NCBI RefSeq assembly: GCF_030272615.1
Contig: NC_081407.1
Span: 148,365,744-148,429,743, forward strand
From: Cryptomeria japonica
Taxonomy: Eukaryota; Streptophyta; Pinopsida; Cupressales; Cupressaceae
Length of the DNA stretch: 64,000 bases
Reading direction: 5' to 3'
Each line of letters starts with the position of its first letter. Position 1 is the first letter of the stretch. Positions 45,652-55,437 of this stretch are shown in pieces. Both the position numbers and the translations under genes were made by a program. Below the pieces are notes generated by a model, which saw nothing but the letters and a program-made list of their open reading frames with translations, did not search any database and was not told where the DNA came from.

Positions 45652-47195
45652 AATATGTGTATGTTGATTGCTTTGTTTATATTTTCAGTCTCTTAGTTTA
45701 TATTCACAATTTTTTGCATACATTTCTGCCATGCCTAATGGGACTCACTTCATGAGTCCAATCTCATGTTTTTTGTTGTTTCATTGTGTTTGTTGACAAA
45801 CTTTTAGTACTTGTAGGCAAAAACATGATAATTTAAGTGGATTTCTGCCTGCGGTGGTCTGATTTTTTGAATATCCAATTCACAAAAACAACGGGATTGA
45901 TTTCCAAAATGGCGAGATTGCTTGGTGAAACAATAACAATGCATTCCCGTCGTCCTTGGTAGGTATAATTTTTTATGGTTTTAAATTTTGTGTTTCTATT
46001 CTGTGTTCGATTGAATTTTGTTTATCAAAAATAGCGGGATTGATCTTATAAGTGGTGGGATTGCATCTCTGTATTTTTTATGTTTTTAATGTTTTCTACT
46101 GAATGTTTATTTACCAGTAAAGTAGCGGGATTGCTCTGTGTTTTTCTTTCTATCATTTTCTCGAATCAAGATTTTCTCAGTTTGTTCCTAACTCGCTAAT
46201 ATGTTGTTTTCTGGTTTTTGGCTAACATTTGATACAAGTTTGATAGCAGAAGACCCAAACACTTGAAACACTAACTTGTGTGTTGCAGAACCGCCAAAGC
46301 GGGGTGCAGTTGCCAAAATATTTTTGTTAAAATGAATCATGTCTTCTTTTAGTAAGAAAACACTTCAATTTGATAAGGAAAATAAATAGTTGTCTTTCAT
46401 GTCTGGCACACTTATGCATGTAGAGTGGTCCTACTGTTAACACACACTATCCTCTCCCTTAGCTCTTGTGGTCCTGGGTGAAAGAGAAAAGTGTAAACAA
46501 TGTTCATTTTTTACTTTTTAGGTAGAAGGGTTTGCCTCATGAGTAGCCAATAAGGCTGGGTGAGAGGGAATGACCCAAGTGGTACTCTTTCAGTCCGCAA
46601 TATAAATATTCATGATTTTGGTGAAATCCATAATCAACTGGTGCCACTCTGTTATGATGATTGTTTCCCTCAGTATTTCCATGCAAATAGCTTTGTGATC
46701 TTGATTAAAGTCAAAATCCCTAGCGCTTGTTTGGCAAATGCATAAAAGCATGTGTTCTACAGGCTGGGATATCTCTTAAATGAGCTAGCCACCACATGTA
46801 TAACCACCAGATTTACCCCAAAATTACCTCCACTACGAACCAAATTTGTTTCTAGTTGCCAAAAAACCTTCTACTTGTTGACTCAGGTGTTGTCATACAT
46901 GCATACTAAAGAAACCCCTCATGTACCCTTCAACTTGAGATAGTAAATTTCTCAGGATCTTCAGGTCCTTAGAAATTCAAAGATTGGCATTCTCGAGAAG
47001 TGTGTGTCATGGAGTGGAGCCAGTGCTACCAAGATTTTATCTATCCAACTGAATGTGGTATTCAAGCCAAGGGGATTCAATAAGTACTGCCATTTGACTA
47101 GCCTAGGAAGTACATGATTGTTAATGCATTTATCATAATCATGTGCTTGTTGTGATTGGTGTCATTGATATCTTTTGTCAAAAACAAGATGAAGA
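45652..47195. other. Stretch without recognisable gene; carries 'agcgggattg' repeats
   Basis: The word 'gcgggattg' or a close variant occurs near 45891, 46031, 46057 and 46130, in text that resembles about 54250-54310 on the far side of element D. The remaining frames (46560-46943) are short and domain-free. Confidence 0.4.
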
Positions 47196-47200
47196 AAATG

Positions 47201-48589
47201 TGATGGTATGATGAATCAATAAGGATTCAGACAACTAGTGAGAGGGGGGGGGTGAATTAGTAGATAGAAGACTGACTAAACTTTCACCAAACTTAAAAAC
47301 AACCTCTCAAGTCAAACTCAGAATTGACTGGTTCAAACACTAAACTACAAATTGTAATATCATTGTCAAGTATATCGATTGCCTGTCATAACAGAATAAC
47401 AATATAACAACTCTGAAACTTTCAAAACCTTTTAACAAAAACATTCAAATACTTTACTGAACAAAGTAAAAGCACATTTCAGATTGCTGCCAGTCATCTT
47501 ATCATATCTAAGTGGATTTAGCAGTTAAGCAAATTAACCATAGCAAACATAACCACAAAAACATTCATCACTTGACACAATGATTTTGACATGGAAACCC
47601 AAATGGGAAAAACCACTGTGGGGATGAATACTCACAAGTATTCTGAACTCTTCTGAAGTTCGCCCTGTTAGGAGCCAAGCCTATTAAAGCTTTTACAAAA
47701 ACTCTTGTTAATAACATATCCTATTAGGGACCACTCAGTTAAGGGATTGACTATAATGCCCTATTAGAAGCAATACCCTGTTACGAGAAATCTCGGTAGA
47801 GGATTTGGAATCCAAAGCTAATGGATCACCTGGTTAGAGGATTTAGATAGCACTAAGCCTATTAAAGCTTACCCTGTTAAGGGATTTGACTGTTGTAATT
47901 GTTAGAGAACAACATGGGTTTGTTGATTTGGTGAATAACACTACTCTACTTGATCAGATCCTTTTTATGTTCCTATCTGCCTTCACACATACTGCAGATA
48001 AACCTTCTGGTTCGGCAACAAATTACACTTAACCAATTTTGCCAACACTACAACAAAACAACTCATTGACCTTATAAGCAAAAAAATAGGTCGGTAACAC
48101 ATCACAAACCTAAGATGTCATAGAGATTACAAACAAATCAGTTCAAGTATGAGCATTAGATTACATAGCAATCATTGCACATGATCCAAGACAACCTCGA
48201 TTGCTCCTTGATCACTGCTTCATCGATCCCTGTAACTCATCACGCGGTTTCCACCTCATGCAATGTACTCGCTCATTCCCAAGATAAAACCGTTATCTCT
48301 ACACGCCAAAAACCATTTGAAACTCTTCACATATAATATGCATACATGGCATAATCATTACCGCTCACCATTTGATCATAAACCAATACATCTAATTCAC
48401 CAAGCTCCATCGGTTAGGGTTTGGCACATCAACAGGTAGGGTTACCGGTTGATCTCACTTCTTCTCAAGTAATATCGGGTTCCTTCATTAGCTCACCTAC
48501 CGGTTGCAAAACATGATCATTACCGGTTATAATTGACATCAATGACAACATGATAGTTCATCATTGCAATCTTCATGCAAATGCCAACA
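47201..48589 (-). repeat. Element D, 3' LTR
   Basis: It is about 1.39 kb and aligns along its length with 52799-54192. It contains the foldable block at 47589-47619 (outer stem partly changed to catgg/ccactg), the G-run of the C-tract complement near 47244, and several CCGGT words near 48444-48527 that are CAGGT or CAGTT-like in the other copy. Confidence 0.93.
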
Positions 48590-48880
48590 ATCTCCCCCTT
48601 TGTCATTGATGGCAATACAAGTATCAATACCCTTGACTATGATGATTATGTATAGGAATCTTGGTTTACATTTTACCATGTACTCTCCTTCAACTGAGTC
48701 TTCATGTCTTCATTTGGTAACTGGCTATAGACCTTTTCTCTATCAATCATACAATTCTTCTCCCCATAATCATATAGTTCTCCCCCTTTCACAACAATGC
48801 CAAAGTGAAAGTAAAACATGCAGTGTCATACATCATTATTCTGCATCAACAATTTGCAACTTGATGCTCCCCCTATGGAA
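48590..48880 (-). promoter_or_regulatory. Polypurine tracts of element D
   Basis: Complements of GGGGGAGA-type tracts occur at 48590-48601 (next to the LTR), about 48759, 48779 and 48869. This is the same multiple-tract arrangement as in A, B and C. Confidence 0.72.
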
Positions 48881-48952
48881 TAAATCCACTCTACACCAAT
48901 CCTGCTACAAGATTCTTCAATTAGCTTTGGGACTGATGTATTCCATATTAGC

Positions 48953-49384
48953 TCAATTGACTTCATGTAGGGGCACAACCCCTAGCTGACCTCTAAGATA
49001 CTCAAAAGTACTCTTAGGTAGAGGTTTAGTAAAGATATCTGCTAGCTGCTCCTTGGTAGATACATGCTCCAATAATACATATTTACTCTGTACTTTCTCT
49101 CTTAAGAAATGATATTTCAACTCAATATGCTTGGTTCTAGCATGCAACACCGGGTTCTTGGAAATATTTATTGCACTAGTGTTGTCAAATAAAATATTTA
49201 CCTGGTTCTGTAATCTTCAGGCTGAATCCTTCCAAAATGTGTTTCATCTAGATTGCCTAGGTACAATTCATATATGCTGCAACATATTTAGCTTAAGCAA
49301 TGGACTGTGATATACAACTCTGCTTCTTGCTGCTCCAAGATATATCCTTTTGGTTGCTATCAAGTGTGTCTCCTTTGGATTCTT
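48953..49384 (-). pseudogene. Element D: RNase H
   Basis: The minus-strand end of the polyprotein shows 'ARTKHIELKYHFLREKV' and 'QLADIFTKPLPKSTF', the conserved C-terminal block of Copia RNase H, ending at a stop at 48953. The upstream half (49150-49384) is scrambled by stops and frame changes. A YAEYVA-like remnant can be guessed around 49280. Confidence 0.82.
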
Positions 49385-50432
49385 CTAAAATCTGGCAACT
49401 AAACTAACTACATAAGTAATATCCGGTCTACTGTGAACAACATAATGCAATTCCTCTATTATTGATCTATATTCCTTTTCATCAACAAATGCGACATCAT
49501 CCTCCTTAGACAATTTACAACTTGTAACCATTGGTGTCCCAACTAGTTTACAGTCACTCATTCCAAATGTTTTCAATACCTCTTTCACATACTTAGACTG
49601 TGTGATAAAAATACCACTCTTCATCTGCTGAATTTGCAAACCTATGAAGAATTTAATCTCTCCTACTAGAGACATTTCAAGTTCACTTTTCATCTCATTT
49701 GCAAAGTCATCACTCATGTCATCACTACCTCCAAATATGATCATCTACAAACACTTCACTCACCAGTATCTTATCTCCTTCCGATTTGAGATATATATTG
49801 TTGTCTTCACTGGTTCTCTGAAAACCTATCTTCATCAGGTGTGAATGTAGCCTTTCATACCATGCTCTCGGTGCTTGCTTCAAACCTTATAGTGCCTTGT
49901 GCAGTTTACACACCATATCCTTTACATCAGTTAAAGCATAACCATATGGCTACTCAATGTATACTTCTTCTAGTATTCCATTTAAAAATGCTGACTTCAC
50001 ATCCATCTGATATACTTTGAATCCCTTATATGCTGCAAATGCAAGTAGAGTCCTAACACCTTCCAATCTAGCAACTGGTGCAAATGTCTCACCATAGTCT
50101 TCTCCTTCTTCCTGTGCATAACCTTTGCATACCAATCTAGTTTTGTTTCTGACTACTACTCCATCTTCATTCAGTTTATTCCTGAATACCCATTTAGTAC
50201 CTATCACATTTTTATTCACCGGTCTGGGTACTAGGGTCCATGTATTGTTCTTCTCAATCTGGTCAAGCTCCTCTTCCATAGCTTTGATCCAGTGATCATC
50301 TCCAAATGCTTCCTTAGCAGTTCTAAGCTCAATAATGGAGATCATACAATAATTCTCTCTAATTCTTCTTCTGGTTAACACTCCAACATCTTTATCTCCA
50401 ATAATCTGGTCAGGATTATGATTGAGTCTCAC
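49385..50432 (-). pseudogene. Element D: reverse transcriptase
   Basis: The RT blocks run from '[16 protein letters not shown]' through '[14 protein letters not shown]', '[15 protein letters not shown]' and '[14 protein letters not shown]', then a stretch with stops (49745-49949, with '[13 protein letters not shown]' recognisable), to 'VFVDD' followed by a stop and 'IFGGSDDMSDD'. The catalytic Asp-Asp pair is present. The tail 'SLVGEIKFFIGLQIQQ' leads to RNase H. It is very similar to RT of element C, so the two belong to one Copia group. Confidence 0.9.
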
Positions 50433-50489
50433 ATACCTTGGAATGACACGATCAGTATGTTCGAGTTCTTCATCCTCATTATCATTAGC

Positions 50490-51429
50490 TTATTCTGAAT
50501 CTATCTGTTCTGGTTGAACTGGTACTACAACATTCACTTCACCAGCTTCTAGCTTCACCAGTTTTGGTTCCAAAATCATAATATAAGGTTCATCTTCCTT
50601 CTTTTCCACACTGGTTTCTCCTGAAACTTTAGGACACTCATCCACTCGGACATCAACACTTTCAATGATTCTATGTGTCGTGTTGTTGTAACATTTGTAG
50701 GCCTTACTCTTGATGGAGTAACCAAGAAATATGCCTCTCTTTACCAATATCCAGTTCATATTGTAGGCAGTTGTGCTGACAACTTCTCTCCAAATTTTTT
50801 TTGCTACACCTCCTTGTATTACCATCGTTATAGCAGCTTCAATAATTGACCGGTTGTTCCTCTCTGCAATACCATTCTATTGTGGTGTCCTCGGTGCAGA
50901 AAGCTTCCTCTTAATTCTATTGTCTTCACAATAACTAGTGAATTCCTCTGAACTAAATTCACCTCCTTGTTCAGTCCTTAGACACTTTATCTTCTTACCA
51001 CTTTCCTTTTCAACGAAGGCCCTGAATGCCTTGAACTTACTAAAGGCTTTTGTTTTGTCCTTCAAGAATTTGACCCATATCATTCTTGAGAAATCATGAA
51101 TGAAGATCATTAAATATTTGTCACCTTGAATACTTTTAGTCCTTGTTGGTCCGTAGAGGTCTGTATGAACCAAATCTAACAAATGTTCTGCTGAGAAGGA
51201 TTTGCTCTTAAAAGTTGAGGATGTCATATTTCCTATTTGACATTCCTTACAACGAGAATTCACCGATTTGTCCAACTGAAGCAAACCTCTTGCCAAATCT
51301 CCAATGCCAAAGCCAACTATCATCTATTTTGGCAATTAAACAGTTGTTGACTTTAGGATTCAGGTGAAACAGGTTACATTTTGCCTGCTTGCTTGTTGCA
51401 ATTAGTTCACCTTTGCTCCCATAGATTTT
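50490..51429 (-). pseudogene. Element D: integrase with internal deletion
   Basis: The sequence shows 'CKECQIGN' (second half of the HHCC motif), 'DLVHTDLYGP' (first catalytic Asp), 'CLRTEQGGEF' where the second Asp position reads Glu, and 'LSAPRTPQ' followed by a stop and 'NGIAERNN' (catalytic Glu present). After 'NMNWILVK' it jumps directly to 'RGIFLGYSIKSKAY', so about 45-60 residues found in relatives at this point are missing. The first half of HHCC is also eroded. The enzyme would be inactive. Confidence 0.85.
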
Positions 51430-52728
51430 TCACATTCCATTCTTAAATTCCAATGGATAACCTTTGTCATTGAGTTGAACTACACTCAATAGATTGTGCT
51501 TTAATCCTTCAACCCAGTAGACATCATCTGCACTGCTCTTTCCATTAACAGAAATTGTTCCCTTTCCTTTTACCATGCAGGGTGAGTCATTTCCAAATCT
51601 CACAACTCCTCCATCAAATTCCTTCAAAGTAAGAAATTTACTCTGGTCACCAGTCATGTGGTGTGAACAACCACTATCTATGATCCAGTCATCAGAACTA
51701 TCCATGTGAGAAACTAATGCCTCTTGATTAGATATCTCCTCTTTAATGGAAACAAAGACAATGTCTTCATTAGCATCTCCCTCAGATTCCTCATCAATGA
51801 TACCACCATCAACTACAATGAGACAATCTCTTTTGCCTTTTCCTTTGTACTTCTTGTACTTCTCACGATTATGCTCGTTGTCACCATTAGGACAGTTAGC
51901 TACAATGTGTCCAATCTTGTTACATGCAAAACACTTCAAAGGTAATTTACCTCTATACTTACCGGTACCTCTAGGCAACCACTTGGCCAACAATTCTTCA
52001 AGCTCAATCAGACCGTCTTCATCATCAACTTCTCTATTGGATCTAGACTCATAATTGTGACTAACATCTTTGCTTTTCCTCATAGGTGGGTTAGAAACTA
52101 AAGCTCTAAATATAGATTCGAATTTCTGAGCACTACCATCACAGCCATTTAATTCAAATGTAGTAAGCTTACCAATGATGGAGTCAAGAGTTACCTTAGT
52201 TTTATCAATAGACTTTAGCTCTTGAATGGATGCAACTCGGATAGCATAGACCAGTAGAAGGGTTCTCAACACCTTACTCACCAGTGTGGCATCCTCCACT
52301 TTACCACCATCACTCTTGATCTCACCAACTATCTTCTTGATCCTCTGACCATACTATTGAATATTCTCACCTTCAGCCATATGCATGCCATCAAATTTAC
52401 CTCTCAAACTTTCTTGTCTGGCAATCTTTACATGCTCATCACCGCTATAGATTTCGTCAAGTTTCTTCCACACATCATAAGAAGTCTCCAGACCATCGAC
52501 ATCAACATACTTTGAATGAGACAAAGAACTAATAATGGCCTCCAATGCTTGATTATTTTCTTGTTTCTCTTTCTTTTGAAAATCAGAGATAGTCCCACTA
52601 GGTGCAACATATTGAGTAACAACATGTTCTTAGTATTGACTTCCTCGACTTCTGATAAAGATTTTCATCCTATCACTCCATATTCTGTAGTTTTCCCTAT
52701 TAAACTTTGGAACTTCTTTCTTCATCAT
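51430..52728 (-). pseudogene. Element D: gag with zinc knuckle, and protease
   Basis: The frame probably starts at ATG 52728 ('KKEVPKFNRENYRIW'). It continues through the gag domain ('LETSYDVWKKLDEIYSGDEH') with stops near 52624 and 52355, to a Lys/Arg-rich region and one CCHC knuckle ('CFACNKIGHIVANC', near 51940-51900). The protease motif 'WIIDSGCSHHMTG' near 51690-51650 carries the catalytic Asp. Then 'VYWVEGLKHNLLS' begins the integrase. This is the normal Copia order and shows what is missing in element C. Confidence 0.9.
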
Positions 52729-52784
52729 GTTCTTCACGATCTTTACCTCAATTTGTTGGGCTTAGATACTAGAGGACTTGAAAT

Positions 52785-52796
52785 GCTTTGATACCA
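52785..52796 (-). promoter_or_regulatory. Primer binding site, tRNA-iMet type (element D)
   Basis: The plus-strand text gctttgatacca is the complement of TGGTATCAAAGC, one transition from TGGTATCAGAGC, two bases from the LTR end at 52799. Confidence 0.88.
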
Positions 52797-52798
52797 AT

Positions 52799-54192
52799 TG
52801 ATGGTATGCTGAATCAATAGGGATCTGAACAACTAATGAGAGGGGGGGAGTGAATCAGTAGATAGAAAACTGACTAAACTTTCACCAACCTTAAAAACAA
52901 CCTCTCAAGTCAAACTCAGAACTGACTGGTTCAAACACTGAACTACAAATTGCAGTATCACTGTCAAGTATATCAATTGACTATCATAATAGTATAACAG
53001 CTCTGGAACTCTCAAAACCTTTTAACGAAAAAACATTCAAACACTTTACTGACAAAAGTAAAAGCACATTTCAGATGGGTGTCGGTAATCTTATCATATC
53101 TAAGTGGATTTAGTAGTTAAGAAAATTAACCATAGCAAACATAACCACAAAAACATTCATCACTTGACACAATGATTTTGACGTGGAAACCCAAATGCGA
53201 AAAACCACGGTGGGGATGAATACCCACAAGTATTATGAAATCTTCTGAAGTTCACCCTGTTAGGATCCAAGCTTGTTAAAGCTTTTACAAAAAGTCCCAT
53301 TAAGAACAGATCTTGTTAGGGACCACCCAGTTAAGGGATTGACTATAATGCCCTCTTAGAAGCAATACCCTGTTAGGAGTAACCTCGGTAGAGGATTTGA
53401 AATCCAAGCTAATGGATCACCTAGTTAGAGGATTTAGATAGCACTAAGCCTGTTAAAGATTACCCTGTTAAGGGATTTTACTGTTGTAATTATTAGAGAA
53501 TAATAGGGGTTTGTTGATTTGGTGAATAGCACTACTCTACTTTATTAGATCCTTTTTATCCTCCTATCTGCCTTCACACATACTGTAGATACACATTCTG
53601 GTTCGACAACAAATCACACTTAAGCAATTTTGCCAACACTACAACAAAACAACTCATCAAACTTATTAGAAAAATAATATGTCAGTAACACATCACAAAC
53701 CTAAGATCTCATAGAAATTAGAAACAAATTGGTTCAAGTATGACGGTTAGATTACATAATGCAATCATGCACATGATTCAAGACAACCTTTATCGCTCCT
53801 TGATCACCACTTCATCGATCCCTGTAACTCATCACAATGTTTCCACTTCATGCAATGTACTCACTCATTCCCAAGATAAAAATATTATCTCTATGCACCA
53901 AAAACCATTTGAAACTCTTCACATACAATATGCATACGTGGTATAATCATTACCGCTCGCCATTTGATCGTAAACCAATACAATCGATTCACCAAGCTCC
54001 ATTAGTTAGGGTTTGGTACATCAACAAGTAGGGTTACAGGTTGATCTCACTGCTTCTCAAGTAATATCAGTTTCCTTCACTAGCTCACCTACCAGTTGCA
54101 AAACAACATCATAACAACATCATTACCTATTATAATTGACATCAATGACAACATGATAGTTCATCATTGCAATCTTCTTGCAAATGCCAATA
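52799..54192 (-). repeat. Element D, 5' LTR
   Basis: This is the partner of 47201-48589. The outermost base pair has changed (the plus-strand end reads CCAATA instead of CCAACA). The foldable block at 53181-53211 keeps the outer stem acgtgg/ccacggt; one base of the inner stem is changed. Confidence 0.93.
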
Positions 54193-55437
54193 GAATTACC
54201 CACAAATATAAAATTTGCAGTCTAGAATTTCACATTCTCATCAAATTTATTTAGTCTAGAAATAGCAAGATTGCCTGTAAAAAGTGGTGAGATCACTCTA
54301 TCTGTGTCAGTTTTACTAGTCTTCTGTAATAGTGAGTCTTACATGTTTACTCAGTTTACTAGTATTAGTCCACCCGTAAGTTTTTCTTTTATAAAATATT
54401 CCAATTTGTGGGTTATCTTTTTGTGTCTTTTGTTTCCATCGAGTCATTTGTTCTCTTTGTACTTGAACCTTTAAAAAAAGGTTTCAAAGGTTCAAGGTTC
54501 AAAGTAAATTCTGAAAGAGAAGGAAAAAAAAAAAAAGGAAATCAGTTGTTCCGGTCTCCAATTTTCAAACGCGTTCACTTGGTCTTCGGTCATTGAAGGT
54601 TTGAACCCATTGACCTCATGTTCAAGCGGTTCAAGGGTTCAAGGTTCAAACATGCCTTTTTAGTGGGTCACAACAATGTATTGTTTTATGACGAGCGCGA
54701 CTCTTTCTTTTACGTTAAGTTGGTATGCAGTCTTGAACCTTGAACCAAAATTTCAAGCGGTTCAAAAGGTTCAAGGTTCATTTGTTTTTTTTAATTATTC
54801 CTTTTTCTTTGTCGCTCATTTCCAGTGTTCTTTATGTGCTGACCGTTATAGTTTTACTACCTAAATGAACTTGAACAATTGAACCTCATGTCCAAGTGGT
54901 TCAAGGTTCATAAGTTCTTTTAAAACTAATTCGAAAAATATTTGTGGTGGAAATAAAAGTGGCACGACAAGATGAAATATTCCCTTATTCGGCTTTTTGA
55001 AATTCTAAATGTGGAAAGTAATCATGAAAATGTCAAATTTCTTGTGCGAAAGTGATGGATAATTAAGAAGGTGTCAGGTTTGTCATTTCACCATTACTTT
55101 GCACATTTGAGTAAATCATGACGAAGTGTGTGCAGCCCTATTGATATTTGCCCATTTGGCTAAAGGAAAATGTATGAGTTTATTTCCATATTTGGGAAGA
55201 TCATAGCTACCTGACTTCAATTAATCAGAGGCACCGAAGGTAAATCCAATTCTGTTCTGCAGAAGAATTCCCAGTTTTCATGGTATCATCGGTCAAGTTC
55301 AGTTGTCATCTCCTATGATTATGTTTCTTTGTGCACTGAAGTTTTACCAGTATAGGAAAGGGGAAGATCTGAAATCGTTGGGGTAGCATATTGTATTGTT
55401 GTTAGAATTTCTTGGTTAAGGGATTAAATAGTTAAAA
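54193..55437. other. Upstream of the large ORF; GGTTCAAGGTTCA repeats
   Basis: No gene is recognised. Between about 54462 and 54915 the word 'ggttcaaggttca' and its complement 'tgaaccttgaacc' recur in four clusters. A short match to the 46 kb region lies at about 54250-54310. From about 54960 the text is unique-looking and leads to the start of the ORF at 55438, preceded by an in-frame TAG at 55429. Confidence 0.45.
54462..54915. repeat. Clustered direct and inverted copies of GGTTCAAGGTTCA
   Basis: Copies lie near 54488, 54625-54648, 54733-54780 and 54894-54910. At about 54733-54780, TGAACCTTGAACC is followed 20-30 bases later by GGTTCAAGGTTCA, so the two can pair as a hairpin. Confidence 0.75.

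Larger units (their letters stand above)
47201..54192 (-). mobile_element. Element D: Copia LTR retrotransposon (minus), decayed
   Basis: The element is bounded by LTRs 47201-48589 and 52799-54192, which on the minus strand start TGTTGGCATTTGC (the 5' copy has one changed base) and end CATACCATCA. The primer site complement is at 52785-52796 and the polypurine tract is at 48590-48601. The minus-strand order is gag with zinc knuckle, protease, integrase, RT, RNase H. It is inactivated by stops, frameshifts, an integrase deletion and at least one changed catalytic residue. Flanking pentamers (AAATG left, GAATT right) match at only three positions, so the target duplication is uncertain. Confidence 0.94.
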
